Shown here: positions 35,838-47,806 of the stretch, piece after piece
Layout of the letters: each line of letters begins with the position of its first letter
How positions within the stretch are numbered: the stretch's first letter is position 1
Origin: Vitis vinifera
Taxonomy: Eukaryota > Streptophyta > Magnoliopsida > Vitales > Vitaceae
Assembly (NCBI RefSeq): GCF_030704535.1
Contig: NC_081811.1
Span: forward strand, 4,126,001 to 4,190,000
Length of the DNA stretch: 64,000 nt
Direction of reading: 5' to 3'
The notes under the pieces: model-generated
What the model was told of the DNA's origin: nothing
The model's input: only the letters and a program-made list of their open reading frames with translations
The model's database searches: none
Position numbers and translations under genes: made by a program

Positions 35838-36390
35838 CTATGCTCCAATGTAAATCAGTGCATCCAAGTCAACAACTGCTGAAAAGAACCACGCCTAGTG
35901 CATATCAATAAATCAATCGATCTCCACCCCTGACGCCAAAATGGAAATATCTCAACACAATCCATATGAATCAGGATCCCAAGGCTCTATGAATGTGAAT
36001 GAGGTGGCTATGCCCTAGTATAAATTGCCTGAAGTGACTATGCTCCAATGAAAATCAAAGTCCATCACCAATGAGAAGGTCACGCCTCAAAGTAAATCGT
36101 CATCTCAAAAATCAACTATCAATGAGTGGAACGCGTCCCAATGCAGAGCATCGAGTAGAGTGACTGTATCTCCAATAAAAGCGCTCTCTGAAATGGCTAT
36201 GCCCCAGTGTAGGGTCATCCAACAACTCCTAATCCATCATAACCCAAGTGAAGAAGCAAACTGACTATGCCTCAGTGCAAGGCACCATCCCGAAAGAAAA
36301 CGTCATCGATGAGCGGGGTATGCCCCAGTGTAGATAATGTCGCCTCTAAAAATCCATCACTGATAAGAGGGGTATGACCCAGTGTAAATC
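35838..36390 (-). repeat. irregular repeats around CTATGCCCCAGTGTA
   Basis: About nine diverged copies of TGACTATGCCCCAGTGTAAA on the plus strand (near 35838, 36010, 36043, 36195, 36261, 36317 and 36370) separated by 30-100 bases of less similar sequence. They sit just inside the presumed 3' LTR. The function is unknown. Confidence 0.65.
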
Positions 36391-38811
36391 ATCATCTCAA
36401 CTCCCCATCCCTCATGCTCTGAGAAATAATCTCCGACCAAGCTCGAGTATTGCCCACGTGGGAGCTGTCAAACACGATATAAAGTAATGGCCTCAGGGTG
36501 GTCTTCAGACACGGGACGTAACGTAGGCCAAGGTAATAGGGTGAAAGAAACGAAAGGAAACTAGGCTCAAAAAACCCAATGATATAATCCCCATACCCCT
36601 CGTGCATAATATGCAATGCGTAGAAAACGTCATGAGTCCCGGACCTAGAGGTCCCCACACGAAAAGTGATGATAAATGAATGGACACATCAAATAAGCAA
36701 GAATAAAGTGTGGATGCTGAACCCATGTCAAACATCAGACAGAATGAGAAAAAAAATGAGATAAGATGAAGTGGAGTGAAACGGAGGGATAAAATAAAGA
36801 TGAAAGAAGGCGAAGAGATAGAAAAGTGAGTGATGGTCACCCTGCATCAAAGCATGGAAAGTAGTCACATCCGAAATAGATGGAATGATGGATAGAACAG
36901 GGACCCAGAGATACTAAAGAAAGGTCACTCGCCTCTCTTACAAAAATTGAATGGATGACTCATACTCTCACCCAAAATATACATCAAGATGAATCTTAGA
37001 AAGAAGCTCTCATACGAACTCTCTCTAACACATGAACTCAATGAAGCAACCCGGCACGTCCATACACATGCCCAATGAAGAACGATAAAATGAACAATAC
37101 GCTATATTTTTTTTTTCTTTTTCTTTGTTTTTTTTTTGTTTTTTTTGTTTTTTGTTTTTGTTTTTGTTTTTGTTTTTTTTTTTTTTTTTTTGCGCATACT
37201 CTGATCAATAGTGAATGATATCCCATGAAATACATAGCTAAATGAATAAACTCTCCCCATGTACTGATGTAACATGAATCCTCACCAACAAGACAACCTC
37301 TCAAAATAACATCTCTGAACCACTGCCTATAGGGTGAATGATAGGAAAGAATGTGACAATCCTCCATGTAGTGACGTGTGAAAAACCACCACTCAAGGTG
37401 AAACACGGATAATGTCGAGTAAGCAATAATGAAAGAAAAGACAAAGAACGAATATCACAAGTAGTGATATGTGATATCAGAAAAATAGTGATGAAATGAT
37501 ATCCAAGTGGAAAATATCACGATGAAAAGTGAAGGATGAGGCTCGAATATGTATGTTAGGTCCGGAACTCATGACGTATCCAATCATAGCATGCGAGCAC
37601 TACAGGATCCCCAACCCGGTGTAATAAGTAAATGAGGTGATGAAAGAAAAAGCTATGTGCTCGTGTGAGGCTCAAAGGGCTAGCAACGGGTAACTCTATA
37701 TGTGAGGATGATAAAGTAAATGGGCTCATGAAATGATGGCCACCCATCCTTTGGCCAAAACCTCGAACATCGTGCTTTCGAGATCTCACATGGCCAATAC
37801 TAAAGACTGGCATCCATCCAACAAAGTCATGTCAACTCCTCCGAAATCACGTGAAAGCTCCCACTGAGGCTCTGTGATAATCATCAATGTCCTCCGACAA
37901 TCACCTCGCCCTATCGTCATATGCCACTCACCATCATCTCATAAAAAGAACCATCTCTAATCACCCTGGCTCCCTAAAGTCATGTGTAATGACTCAAATC
38001 CGGATGCTCCATGACGACTCCTCTGCCTCAACAACATCGTCAAGCAATCAAGCCACTCTCTCATCATGATCCATCTATCATCGTGTAGAGCTCACCTCAG
38101 GTCAAACCATCTCGGACACTACCAGGTCAGATCAAGGAAATGATGGAAAGAATAGGCAATGGTACTATAATATACGAAGGCGAATAAGAATGGTAAAGGT
38201 CGTATAACGGTACCAAGGGGTGGTGTCATGTCAGGCTCAAAATGGGTAGGTCGACAAGTCCATAGAGTCGGGATATGGATATGGATATGGTACTGCTCCG
38301 AACAGAAGGTAAAATGGGTCACAGTCTCGAACTCCCTGGGTCGATCTCCTAATCCTAAGTCAAAAGGCTCAATATCCTCTATGATAGGTCAGGCCAGAGT
38401 GATCAATGATGTCAAAGTGAAAATATGTCTCATATCGAAAGCATAACACACATCAACACAAAATATGTAAAACGTACTCATGAGAAAAGAGAATAACACA
38501 TACTCAAAATAAAAGATCATGTCACTGAATGAACCAAATGAGTACATCATGTGTGAAGCGATAAAGAACTACAAACGACTAGAAAAACAATGACTCTGAA
38601 CCAAACTGGACTCAACAAAGCGACTCTGATGAGCTAAACACTGGACCCGATAGAACAGGAACGACTCTGATGATGACCAAAATCAAAATGGAAGGTGCTC
38701 TGAGCTAAATCGCTGCAAAATGATGTACCCACGTCAACTGAAACAAAGTCCCCAACCCGAGGTGTCCCAAAATACCATGCGACCATCAATACCATCAACA
38801 TCCAAATCAAT
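36391..38811. other. non-coding interior of the 9.4-kb element
   Basis: About 2.4 kb downstream of gag on the minus strand. Composition is even and many short frames occur, but none shows protease, reverse transcriptase, RNase H or integrase motifs. A T-rich run (about 37108-37190) stands out. This is where pol would be in an autonomous element. Confidence 0.6.
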
Positions 38812-40291
38812 CTACTGAAGACCAGGAGGAGGAGGAACTGCATGTGTAGAATGTGCAGGCAGGGGATTGGTGGTCACACTTGGCCTAGCCAAGTCAACCA
38901 CCCCTGAATCGATCAAATCCTGTATCGCATGATGGAGTGCTGAACAACGCTCAGTATCGTGCCCCGGAATCTGATGATACAAGCAGTGCTCATGTGAACG
39001 GAAATGAGGAGGAATAGGATGAGGCAAAGGCCTCGGCGCCAAAGGAACAATCACTTCAGCGTCTCTGAGCTTCTCAAAAGCTCTAGTCAAAGTCATGCCC
39101 AAGGGAGTGAACTGTCTCGGGGGGCCTCTGTGCATATGGTCTAGGCGGTGGGTGAGTAGCGGCTCTCGGATGTGGTGGTCGCGGCTGCATGCTAGTCTGA
39201 GCAATGTAAGGCTCCTGAGCATAATCCAGCTGATACTGATACTGTGGAAGAGAGAAAAGAGCTCTGACTGTAGGAGACCTATAAGCTGAGTGATGCGCGG
39301 GCCTCTGGTGCCGATAGCTAATAGCACCAACCTCTCCAGATCTGGTAGATGATCCAATCGGCCTCTTCCCCTTACTGTCAGGGGAAGTAGCAGTATCTGT
39401 CCATAATCCTCGAGCCATAGCCTCCTCTACACTGAAAGCAGCATGAACCAAACTCCTAAGATCCTGAAACGGGATGCCCACAAGACGTCTCGCGAATCTC
39501 GGCTGTAGGTTCCGAAGAACCATATCAATCTGATCCTGCTCCTTAGGCCGATCTATCATACCAGCCACCTTTGCCCTCCAACGAGTGACAAAGGAAGAAA
39601 TAGACTCATCTGACCTCTGCCTAGTGGCCTCCAACTCTCGTCTGGATACATCAATGTCAGCGCTGAAAGCGAACTGAGTCAGGAACTCACGAGCCACGTC
39701 CTCCCAGGTGCGAAGTCTCGAAGGCTCAACTGAAGCAAACCACCTCTGAGCTGCCCCACTAAGTGACATCGAGAAGAGGGCCACCAACTGCGCATCATCT
39801 ATACCATGTGCTCTCATGACCGTGCTGTATAGCCTCAAGTGGATCTTGGGACAACCAATCCCACTGTAACGCTCAATGTCTGGCATGTGAAACTTGAAGG
39901 GCAAGCTAGCCGCCGGTATGCCATCCCTGTCATCCCAAGTCAAACCTCCGTCCTGCAATCTGATCTGTCTCATCATGGACTCAAGCCTCTCAACCTTGGC
40001 CTCCTGCTCGGCCAATCGAGTATCCTCAATAGTAGGAACCATGGGAGGCGGCACTGTGACAGTAGGTGGTGGAATGGTCTCATAATGATCTACCAGATGG
40101 AATGGAGTACCAAGTGAAACCCCAGGTGGACGAGTCTGTGCTGTCTGAGATGCATGAGGAATCGTCTCGTCAGTGACCACGCCAGCCGGATGAGGATCCT
40201 GACGAGAACTCTCTAACTGATCCAAGCGTCTACTGACTCCGGCCATGAACTCCTGAATGGAAGCAAGTGTGGAAGCTAGCTCGTCTGACAT
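38812..40291 (-). pseudogene. Tat-type Gag with one frameshift
   Basis: The likely start is ATG at 40291 (MSDELASTLASIQEFMAGVS); the same frame stays open upstream to 40492. It has a coiled-coil-like stretch (EQEAKVERLESMMRQIRL), then the gag core with YSGIGCPKIHLRLYSTVMRA, RWFASVEPSRLRTWEDVARE and RWRAKVAGMIDRPKEQDQID. A one-base change in a run of six C/G near 39120 shifts the frame. The next frame continues with TPLGMTLTRAFEKLRDAEVI and a zinc motif C-x2-H-x4-H-x4-C (CLYHQIPGHDTERC), ending at 38812. Gag would form the particle. The frame is otherwise nearly intact, in line with a young element. Confidence 0.82.
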
Positions 40292-40492
40292 CTCAACTGA
40301 ACTATCTGAACTCGGATATGAATCTGCTCTGATCAATCGTCCTCGAACTCTCCTCCAAGAATGTGACTCCAGACTCAACCGACTCCTAAACTGACTCCCT
40401 ACAATGCAAACAAAACGGATGAAGGACACGAAATAAAACTCTAAAAGACGACAATACAACATGCAAGCACATGGTCCTGAGGTGGCAATCAT

Positions 40493-42307
40493 AAATCTGG
40501 ATGTTTAACGAAAACTCTAGAGTCACAAAGGTATCCACTGCGAAATGGCTACAAATGTGACCAAAGAATCTTCATCAATAATCCGAGATAAAAGAGGTGT
40601 GAAAAACACACTATCACGAGATCGGTACTCCACCAATAAACATATATCTTTAACTCAAATTTCGACTCGAACTTCATAAGAGAAAAAATGGTAAGGTGAT
40701 CAAGACAACTCTCTGAAAAAAGTGTGGATGTGAAAAATGCGCCTTTCACCTTTCCGTAATGAAAATATGAGCATCGAGTCGAAAATTGAACCAAGGATCA
40801 AACAAATGATGAGATACTGAGCCCGTTATAAGCATACAGTGTAAAAAGATGATCAATGAACATATCCCAAAGCATCATGTGAGTGATAACCAAGTGAAGG
40901 GGTGTGTCAAGCCAAGAAATGAGAACGAAAACCCTAGGGAGAAAACATGCTAAACTCATCAAGTGAAAAACACAATACAAGGCGACAAGACGAAAGGTGA
41001 TCCAACCGATACTCAGACTCATACTGATCTCCGAGCACTCTTAACTGGAGACTAAAAAGAGGGAGTGTCAAATCCAAACTATGACTACAGAGGCTCTGAA
41101 GGCTCTTAGATGCACCCACGTGTGAGGAAGGAGTCCTAATCGAAGGATCTACGGCTCAACCTACGAGGTAAAGGTGGCTCTAAATGAATATGGGTGGATT
41201 TTAAAGATCCCTAGCAGAAGCGATCATACTCTCCGACGGTACGCAACCCTCTGCACGCCTCCAAAGAGACGGGACGCTTCCATGCAAGGTGGTCATCACC
41301 TCCACACATGCACTACCTCGCATCCCAAGAGGTTCCAATGGTGAAAACTCTCACAACTCTCAACACTCAGTAATCGACTAAAGTGCACAGTGAGCGGTGT
41401 GGGTGCATCCGAAAACCCTATGAAACTAAAAGGAAACACACTGACCACACAAGTATCCTGAAATCTAGCTCTGAGCTATACAAGTCTTCAAAGTTCGGAC
41501 TCCAATCAGCATCAATATGTCGACCACCTCCAGAATGCTCCCAAACATAGATATAGCCCATCGCTAGACCCTACTCCTAATCACTAGCTCGGTCAGAGAG
41601 CAAGCACACAGAAGGTCTCACACTTGCAATAGTGAGAACCGAGATGAAAGGAATGACCGAAACCAAGAGATTTGGAGGTAGAAGGATAGAAGTGCGACCC
41701 ACATGGACAAGCGACATGCAATCAAGCAGAAGAAGGGCAATCATGCGACATGCAGTCAGGCAGAGTACATGATATATCACTCATGTCCACACACAAACTA
41801 TGATAGTCAAAATGAATAGTGATACAAACATCATGCTCAAAGATGATCAAGAGAATATATAATCCAAAGAATCGACATGTCAAATCAAACAATGTATAAC
41901 AATGAATCCATACATGCCAGACGATCCAAACAATCATGACAAATATCAAAATCACTATGCTAAGCAAAATAAGATAGACAATCAATACAGTCAACATGTC
42001 GATATCTTAAATGAATATGGCAATGAAGCACAGAGAAAATAGCTATCTCAAAATCCTCTATCAATACGAATCAATCATCATAATCAGCAGGTCAAATATC
42101 TCAAACAAATATATCAATGAAGCATGAAGAAACTTGCTATATCAGAATCCCCAATCAAAATTATCAACCAATATGATCAACATGTCAATGTCCCAAAGTG
42201 AAAACTCGGGAACTCTCAATGTGCAATCAAGAAATAGGTATCCACTGATCGTCCAATCGAATGCCACGTTTGCTTCATTCTAAGTTCAAGTTTGACCCTC
42301 TAAACAA
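40493..42307. other. 5' leader of the 9.4-kb element
   Basis: About 1.8 kb between the primer site and gag. No convincing protein-coding frame was found. Ogre-type elements have an extra ORF here; none is visible in this copy. Confidence 0.5.
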
Positions 42308-42325
42308 TCCCCAGTGGAGTCGCCA
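42308..42325 (-). other. primer binding site, tRNA-Arg type
   Basis: Three bases inside the right-hand terminal repeat the minus strand reads TGGCGACTCCACTGGGGA. This is close to the tRNA-Arg primer site used by Tat/Ogre gypsy elements. It fixes the element's orientation. Confidence 0.7.
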
Positions 42326-42328
42326 TTT

Positions 42329-43098
42329 TGTGGACCCCGCATTTCGAGACTCCAATTTTCAAACAAATTTAAAAAAATCCAGTCTTTACTCGAACAATTT
42401 TAATTCTACTCCGGTTCTCAAACCTTATGTTTTTCTTGGTTTTACATAAGCACGAATGCAATTTTCATAATTTCAGAATAATGGAATTTGTGAGATTAAT
42501 TCGTGCAAGATAGATTGGGCTTTGGTGGGGGCCCTACATATGGGATTTCATGATTGATTGGCTGATTGATTGATTTAATTGTCATGTATGATCGATTTTA
42601 TTCTGCTCTATGACATGCTCGAAATTATTCCTTAATTGTGCGCTAACCTCACTTCTTGATAGCGCTTTATGGATCACTGCCCAGGTACGCATCCACACCC
42701 GCTCGGGTCATTTTCTGTACGCATGTTTAGATTCTCACATGTGCATGATCATTCTGAGTATTCATTGATTCCCTCATCAATTGCCATGATTGCTTCATTT
42801 TATTAGTAGAGACCCGACTTTAGGGACTTAAAGGGGTGCTACGGTCTGTACCGTACCTTCCCGATAAGTAACCTGACCCCCGAACCCGATCCGGTTTTTC
42901 GCAAACCGCATTTTCCAAAATAAGGAGTCACACTTAGGGTTTTTCTTTCTTATTTTGTTTACCCTTTTAAAAATAAAACAAAAATAAGTGGCGACTCCAA
43001 GTCATTTTCATAATCAATATAAATCAATTTTTCAAATTAAAATTCGAGCTCGCCATCGAGTGGGAAACGCATCGAGCAATCGAAATGCGGGGTCCACA
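42329..43098 (+). repeat. inverted partial LTR at the 5' side
   Basis: 770 bp starting TGTGGACCCCGCATTTCG and ending CGAAATGCGGGGTCCACA. From about 42347 outward it is the U5 half of the LTR in the opposite orientation to the left LTR. The junction lies at ATTTCGAGACTCC (42342-42354): the normal U5 end would read ATTTCGATTGC, while the LTR interior (34399-34404 read inverted) carries TTTTCGAGACTCC. The shared TTTCGA is 6 bases of microhomology. U3 and R are missing here. Confidence 0.82.
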
Positions 43099-43204
43099 GA
43101 TATATATATTTTTTAAATATATATATATATTTCCACGAGTTCCTTCGAGGAATTGCCTTTTTTTTTTTTTAATAATTTGGGAATTTCTTAAACAAAACAT
43201 ATAT

Positions 43205-43495
43205 ATATTTTCATGGAACTCGTCTCTTTTTTAAAAAAAATAATTTGAGAATGTTTTTTTTAAAAAAAATATTTTTTTTTCAAGATACGAGTTCCCTTGA
43301 GCTTGTTTTTTGTTTTTGTTTTTTTTTATTTTATATAATTTGGGAATTTAAAAAAAAAAAAATTTCCATGGGAGTTCCCTTGAGCAACTGTTTTTTTTTT
43401 TCATGGAACTCGTCTCTTGAAGAGACGAGTTCCCTTGAGTAAATGGGGAATTTTTTTAAAAAAATATATATATTTTTTTTCATAGAACTCGTCTC
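43205..43495. repeat. array of 29-bp palindromes, right part
   Basis: Continuation of the foldback array after the retrotransposon: half copies near 43215, 43284 and 43484 and one full copy at about 43404-43433. Confidence 0.9.
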
Positions 43496-43666
43496 TTCAT
43501 TGTTTGAAAGATGATTTTGGTTTTAAAAAAATTTATCAGTTCACCCTCTCTCCTCTCTCCTATGTGGTAAAAACTATCATATATTTGTAATAACTTCTTC
43601 TACTACTATAATTTAAGCATAATTTTTTTAAATTACCATACTATTAAGAAAAGTCCTCAAGCTGTA

Positions 43667-44437
43667 AGCCGTTACATTCTTTTAACTTTTTTACCTTTTA
43701 CCCTTTCCTTGCCCATTTCAAAATTCAGGCTTTCCATAGAAACAACAGGTGTCGGGCAAGGAAAGCGTGTGAGTCTTCAAATTGTACACGCAAAAGGGCG
43801 CGAGTGTCTGAGAATTGCGTACCGAAAGTTAGGAACACGTCATGTACTCTGTATAGGTTGACGTGGCAACCTAAACATATCCCCAAAACCTTTTCGAAGT
43901 GACTGAGGTGGCATGATGTGCCAGCCAAACACGCGCTTTCTTACTTAAAAAGCTTCAGCACCCCGACACAAGGCATTTCAGCCACGTGTGAGTCAGAGGA
44001 TACAGATCGAAACGACGTCGTTCCAAGAAAAATCCAAAGCTTTATTCATTATTTTGTCGTTAAATAGAGGTAATTTTGTTAATTATTTATTTATTTTATA
44101 TAATTAATTTTTGAAAAGTTCATAAAATTTTAAATAAATTAATACAAAAATCAGAATAATGCTTTAAAAAAAAATCATTGTTTTTAACTTTTTTTTTTCT
44201 ATAATTTTTTCGATAAACAATTAAGATAATTTAGAGGTTGTTTTTACAAGATGATTTAGAGAGAGAGTAGGAGAAGAGAGAGGGGATTGAATTGTTTTGG
44301 GTTAAAAATGGTTAGGAAAATTGAATGGTTGGTCACCTGCAGTGGCAGAACGACGCCGTTTGAGAGGAGGATAAATCCGAAGTTTGGTTACCAACACGGC
44401 AACACGGAACGGATCTAAACTCCTTCTCCCTCGCAAA
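43667..44437. other. upstream flank of the plastid lipase gene
   Basis: Contains a G-box (CACGTG at 43984-43989) and a palindromic bZIP-type site AACGACGTCGTT (about 44011-44022). A related ACGACGCCGTTT lies near 44350. The rest is partly AT-rich. No second gene was seen. Confidence 0.5.
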
Positions 44438-44470
<33 letters not shown>

Positions 44471-44477
44471 ATATATG
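44438..44477 (+). promoter_or_regulatory. core promoter of the plastid lipase gene
   Basis: A perfect (CT)n tract of about 28 bases is followed at once by TTTATATATGA, a good TATA box, 173 bases before the start codon. CT-rich patches next to TATA are common in plant core promoters. Transcription probably starts about 30 bases downstream. Confidence 0.6.
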
Positions 44478-44649
44478 AGAAAAAATTGACAGATCACGAA
44501 TCGGAATTCAAAGATTGTGAGTGCACGTTATAAGCTAAAGGTTCTGGGTTGAATGATTGCATCTTTCTCGAACTGATTTTCCCGAGAAAAATACTAAGAC
44601 TATATAGGAGCCTGGAAGTTATATGCGAATCTAAGAAGAAGAATTAGGA

Positions 44650-47600
44650 ATGGATAGTCTGTGTTTGCCTGGGATTCATGGGATCTCACCTTCGATCTCC
44701 GTCGACGTCAGAGCGAATCCAACTCAGGTTAGCGCAGTGGGGAGGTCCACGGTGGCGCAGAAAACAACGTCGTCGGGGTTCTCTTTCAAGTACTCTTTGA
44801 AATCTCTGTGGCCCGGCGGAAAAGGGTACTACGCCATTGGCATTGACGACGCCGTTTTGGTGGACAACGGGGAGAAGGGCGGTGATGCGGTTGAGGAGGG
44901 GGTGAGTGGATCAGCGGCGTCGGAGGGGCGGAGCGAGAGTTGGGTTATGAAGATTCTTCACGTGAGGTCTCGGTGGAGAGAGCAAGAGGCGAGTGTTGAG
45001 GTTGATCAGAAAAGCGAATGTGATGATGATCATGAAGATGACGGTGATGACGAGGAAGAGGAAGAGAAGTGTTGTGATGGTTGCAGAGTCGATGACGAAG
45101 AAGAAAAAAAGGAGGTTCAATTCGATAGAGACTCGTTTTCAAGGCTCCTACGGAGAGTGTCATTGCCTGAAGCCAAACTGTATGCGCAAATGTCGTACCT
45201 TGGGAACTTGGCTTATACCATACCCAGAATCAAGGTAACCCAATCAAAACAACTTTCCCCTCTTTCTTATTTTTTCAACCCAATCAAAATCTTTTCCATC
45301 TCTGTGAAAATCAATCGATAAAGGATGGTTTTTTCTGTTTGAATCGTGGGTTGAAATTCTAAACTTCTGTTCTTGGATTTTTCATCTGGAGGATCTTCTA
45401 ATCTGAATTAGTTTCTCTGTGATATTTGCCTTAAACGGAAATTTAGGATTTCAAGGTGTTTACATAAATAAATAATATAGTGTCAGAAAATTCAAAATTG
45501 TGAATTTTTCCTGGAGTCTTTCTTGGAGGAAACTATTGGGATGAATCTTCCCTGGAGTCTGTGATGTTTATGAAGCTTTATTTAAATGCCCGTTGGCTCT
45601 GTTCTTGAATCTGATGACTTCTTTGTGTATCAAAGAATTGCTAAAAAATATTATATTTGGGAATAGCCCTCACTGAATCTTTCTGTTTGTTTTTGATTTG
45701 TGTGATTTTCATTTTGATTTGGGGTCGATGCTCTGTTTTCCATGCTTCAATTGAATCAATTATTAGAAATTTATCTGAAAATTTTTCCCGGTTGGGGATT
45801 GGTAATCTGCATCGTGTGAAGGCTACATTATATTGAGTTTATAATTATGTGAGTGGAGATTTATTTTCATTTTCCATTGATTCAGCCAGGAATTCTCTTG
45901 AAGAATCATGGGCTGCGATTTGTGACTTCATCAGTGGAGAAGAGAGAAATGACTACGAAAGCTGAGAAAGAGCAGGGGTCAGATGAAGTTCAAGAAGCAG
46001 AAGCAGATCCAAAGGAGGCAGAGGCAGAGGAGGAGAAGGGGGAGCAGAAGAATGATGGGCATCAGCTAAGTGCATCTGCTGCTTATCAGATTGCTGCCTC
46101 TGCTGCTTCCTATTTGCATTCTCGTACCAGGAGCATACTTCCATTCAAATCCTCAAAAGCCGAGATCGGTAAAGATTCGGATGAAGGAAGCAACAGAAGC
46201 AATGACAGTGTTGGTATAATAAATTCAGAGGTTGCTTCTTTCATGGCAACCACCGATTCTGTGACTGCTGTTGTTGCTGCAAAGGAGGAAGTGAAGCAGG
46301 CTGTTGCCGATGATTTGAACTCAGTGCTTACAACACCCTGTGAGTGGTTCATATGTGACGATGACCGGACTGGAACAAGATTCTTCGTCATTCAGGTTGA
46401 AGAAAACCCAAAACTCTTTCTTCATTTCATATTTATTTGATTGATTTGTTCATGTTTTGTGAATCTTTGGCATTTTCCTCTCTGATTTTACTCAAAAACT
46501 TTTGGTGTCATATTTTAATGTGCAGGGGTCTGAGTCACTAGCATCATGGCAAGCAAATCTACTGTTTGAGCCGATTAGTTTTGAGGTAATTTTCCCTTTC
46601 ACTAGTTTCTACTGTTTGGTGAGTTTTGAGTTGGTTTCGGAGCATGAAGATGAATGTAAAAAATCCAAATCTAAGGTTGTCTTATAGAGGAATGTGGTAA
46701 ATGTTTTTGCTATAGGGACTGGATGTGCCTGTGCATAGAGGTATATATGAGGCAGCAAAAGGGATCTATGAGCAGATGTTGCCAGAAGTCCTTTCCCACC
46801 TGCAAGCTCGAGGAGAACGTGCCACATTCCGTTTTACAGGGCATTCTCTAGGGGGAAGCTTGTCCCTGCTTGTAAATCTCATGTTGCTAATAAGGGGTGT
46901 AGTGCCACCTTCTTCCTTGCTTCCAGTCATTACGTTTGGGGCACCATCTATAATGTGCGGAGGTGACCATCTGCTTTATGAGCTTGGACTGCCTAGGAGT
47001 CATGTTCAGGCTGTCACAATGCACCGAGACATTGTGCCTCGGGCATTCTCTTGCAATTATCCTAGGCATGTAGCAGAGCTACTCAAGGCTGTTAATGGGA
47101 ATTTTCGGAATCATCCTTGTCTGAATAACCAGGTACTATCTCCATTACTCTAAGGACTTGTATATGGGGTCCGAAAATATGAAAAATTAAACTGACATTG
47201 CCAATGTGGATTTTTGTACTACAGAAGGTTTTGTATTCTCCCATGGGTGAGTTTCTGATCCTCCAGCCTGAAGAGAAGCACTCTCCGCATCATCATCTCC
47301 TGCCTTCAGGCAGTGGTCTATATCTTCTCAGCCGTCCTGTCTCAGATGCCAACGATGCAGAGAGGCAGCTCTTGGCAGCAAAATTGGTCTTCCTGAACTC
47401 ACCCCACCCACTGGAGATCCTAAGTGACAGCTCTGCATATGGTTCAGATGGAACCATTCAGAGAGATCACGACATGAAATCCTACTTGAGATCAGTCAGG
47501 AGTGTGATCCGTCAGGAGCAGAACAGCATTAGGAAAACCAAAAGAGAGCAACGCCGCAAGGTCTGGTGGCCCATCGTAGCACCCGGTGGCATTCATGCTG

Positions 47601-47806
47601 GTGTGATTGTGGGCAGCCCAATGGTATCTAACAACATGGGACAGGACCAATTCAATTTCTCAGGCATCCTTCAGACTGGGCGAGAGTCCTTGAAACGGTT
47701 CAGTAGGCTTGTTGCATCTCAGCACATGCATTTGCTGGTGGTACTTTTATTCCCTACCCGATTGTTTCTCTTGACAGATAGCATGATCAATTCATTGACT
47801 CGTTAA
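44650..47806 (+). CDS. class-3 lipase, plastid lipase PLIP2/PLIP3 type
   Basis: Five phase-0 exons with GT/AG borders: 44650-45234, 45886-46395, 46526-46585, 46716-47132 and 47225-47806, giving 717 aa, the usual PLIP length. The N-terminus is Ser/Thr-rich like a plastid transit peptide, followed by a very acidic, low-complexity stretch (residues about 122-160). The lipase_3 core runs from about 350. The nucleophile elbow is GHSLGG (Ser429), the likely acid is Asp490 in HRDIVPRAF, and the likely His is His606 in [10 protein letters not shown]. Arabidopsis PLIPs cut acyl chains from thylakoid glycerolipids; PLIP2 and PLIP3 are ABA-induced and feed jasmonate synthesis. Which of the two this matches best was not decided. 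G-box/ACGT sites upstream would fit ABA control. Confidence 0.93.

Larger units (their letters stand above)
33661..43098 (-). mobile_element. 9.4-kb pol-less retrotransposon with inverted ends
   Basis: Flanked by a perfect 5-bp duplication GATAT (33656-33660 and 43099-43103). On the minus strand a Gag gene follows a primer site, so the 5' side is on the right. No protease, reverse transcriptase or integrase is seen: a large non-autonomous gypsy (Tat/Ogre-like) element. Unlike normal LTR elements, the two terminal regions are reverse complements: 33661-34415 matches 42329-43098 inverted at about 97-98% identity. Both ends are therefore the U5 end of the LTR. Confidence 0.85.
31476..43656. mobile_element. 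Mutator-like foldback element, non-autonomous
   Basis: Terminal inverted repeats of about 160-175 bp begin GGACTTTTCTTAATAGTA; the left spans about 31476-31650 and the right about 43495-43656. The target duplication is a perfect 10 bp, TCAAGCTGTA (31466-31475 and 43657-43666), in the Mutator range. The interior is an array of short palindromes separated by A/T runs, with no transposase. The 9.4-kb retrotransposon at 33661-43098 is a later insertion; without it the element is about 2.7 kb. Some other foldback transposon family is possible, but TSD length and TIR length fit MULEs best. Confidence 0.82.

Noticed and set aside
33661..43098. A DNA transposon with 760-bp terminal inverted repeats
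   Set aside because: A tRNA primer site, a Gag gene and LTR relatives with the same U5 end show a retrotransposon; the inverted ends are a rearranged LTR.
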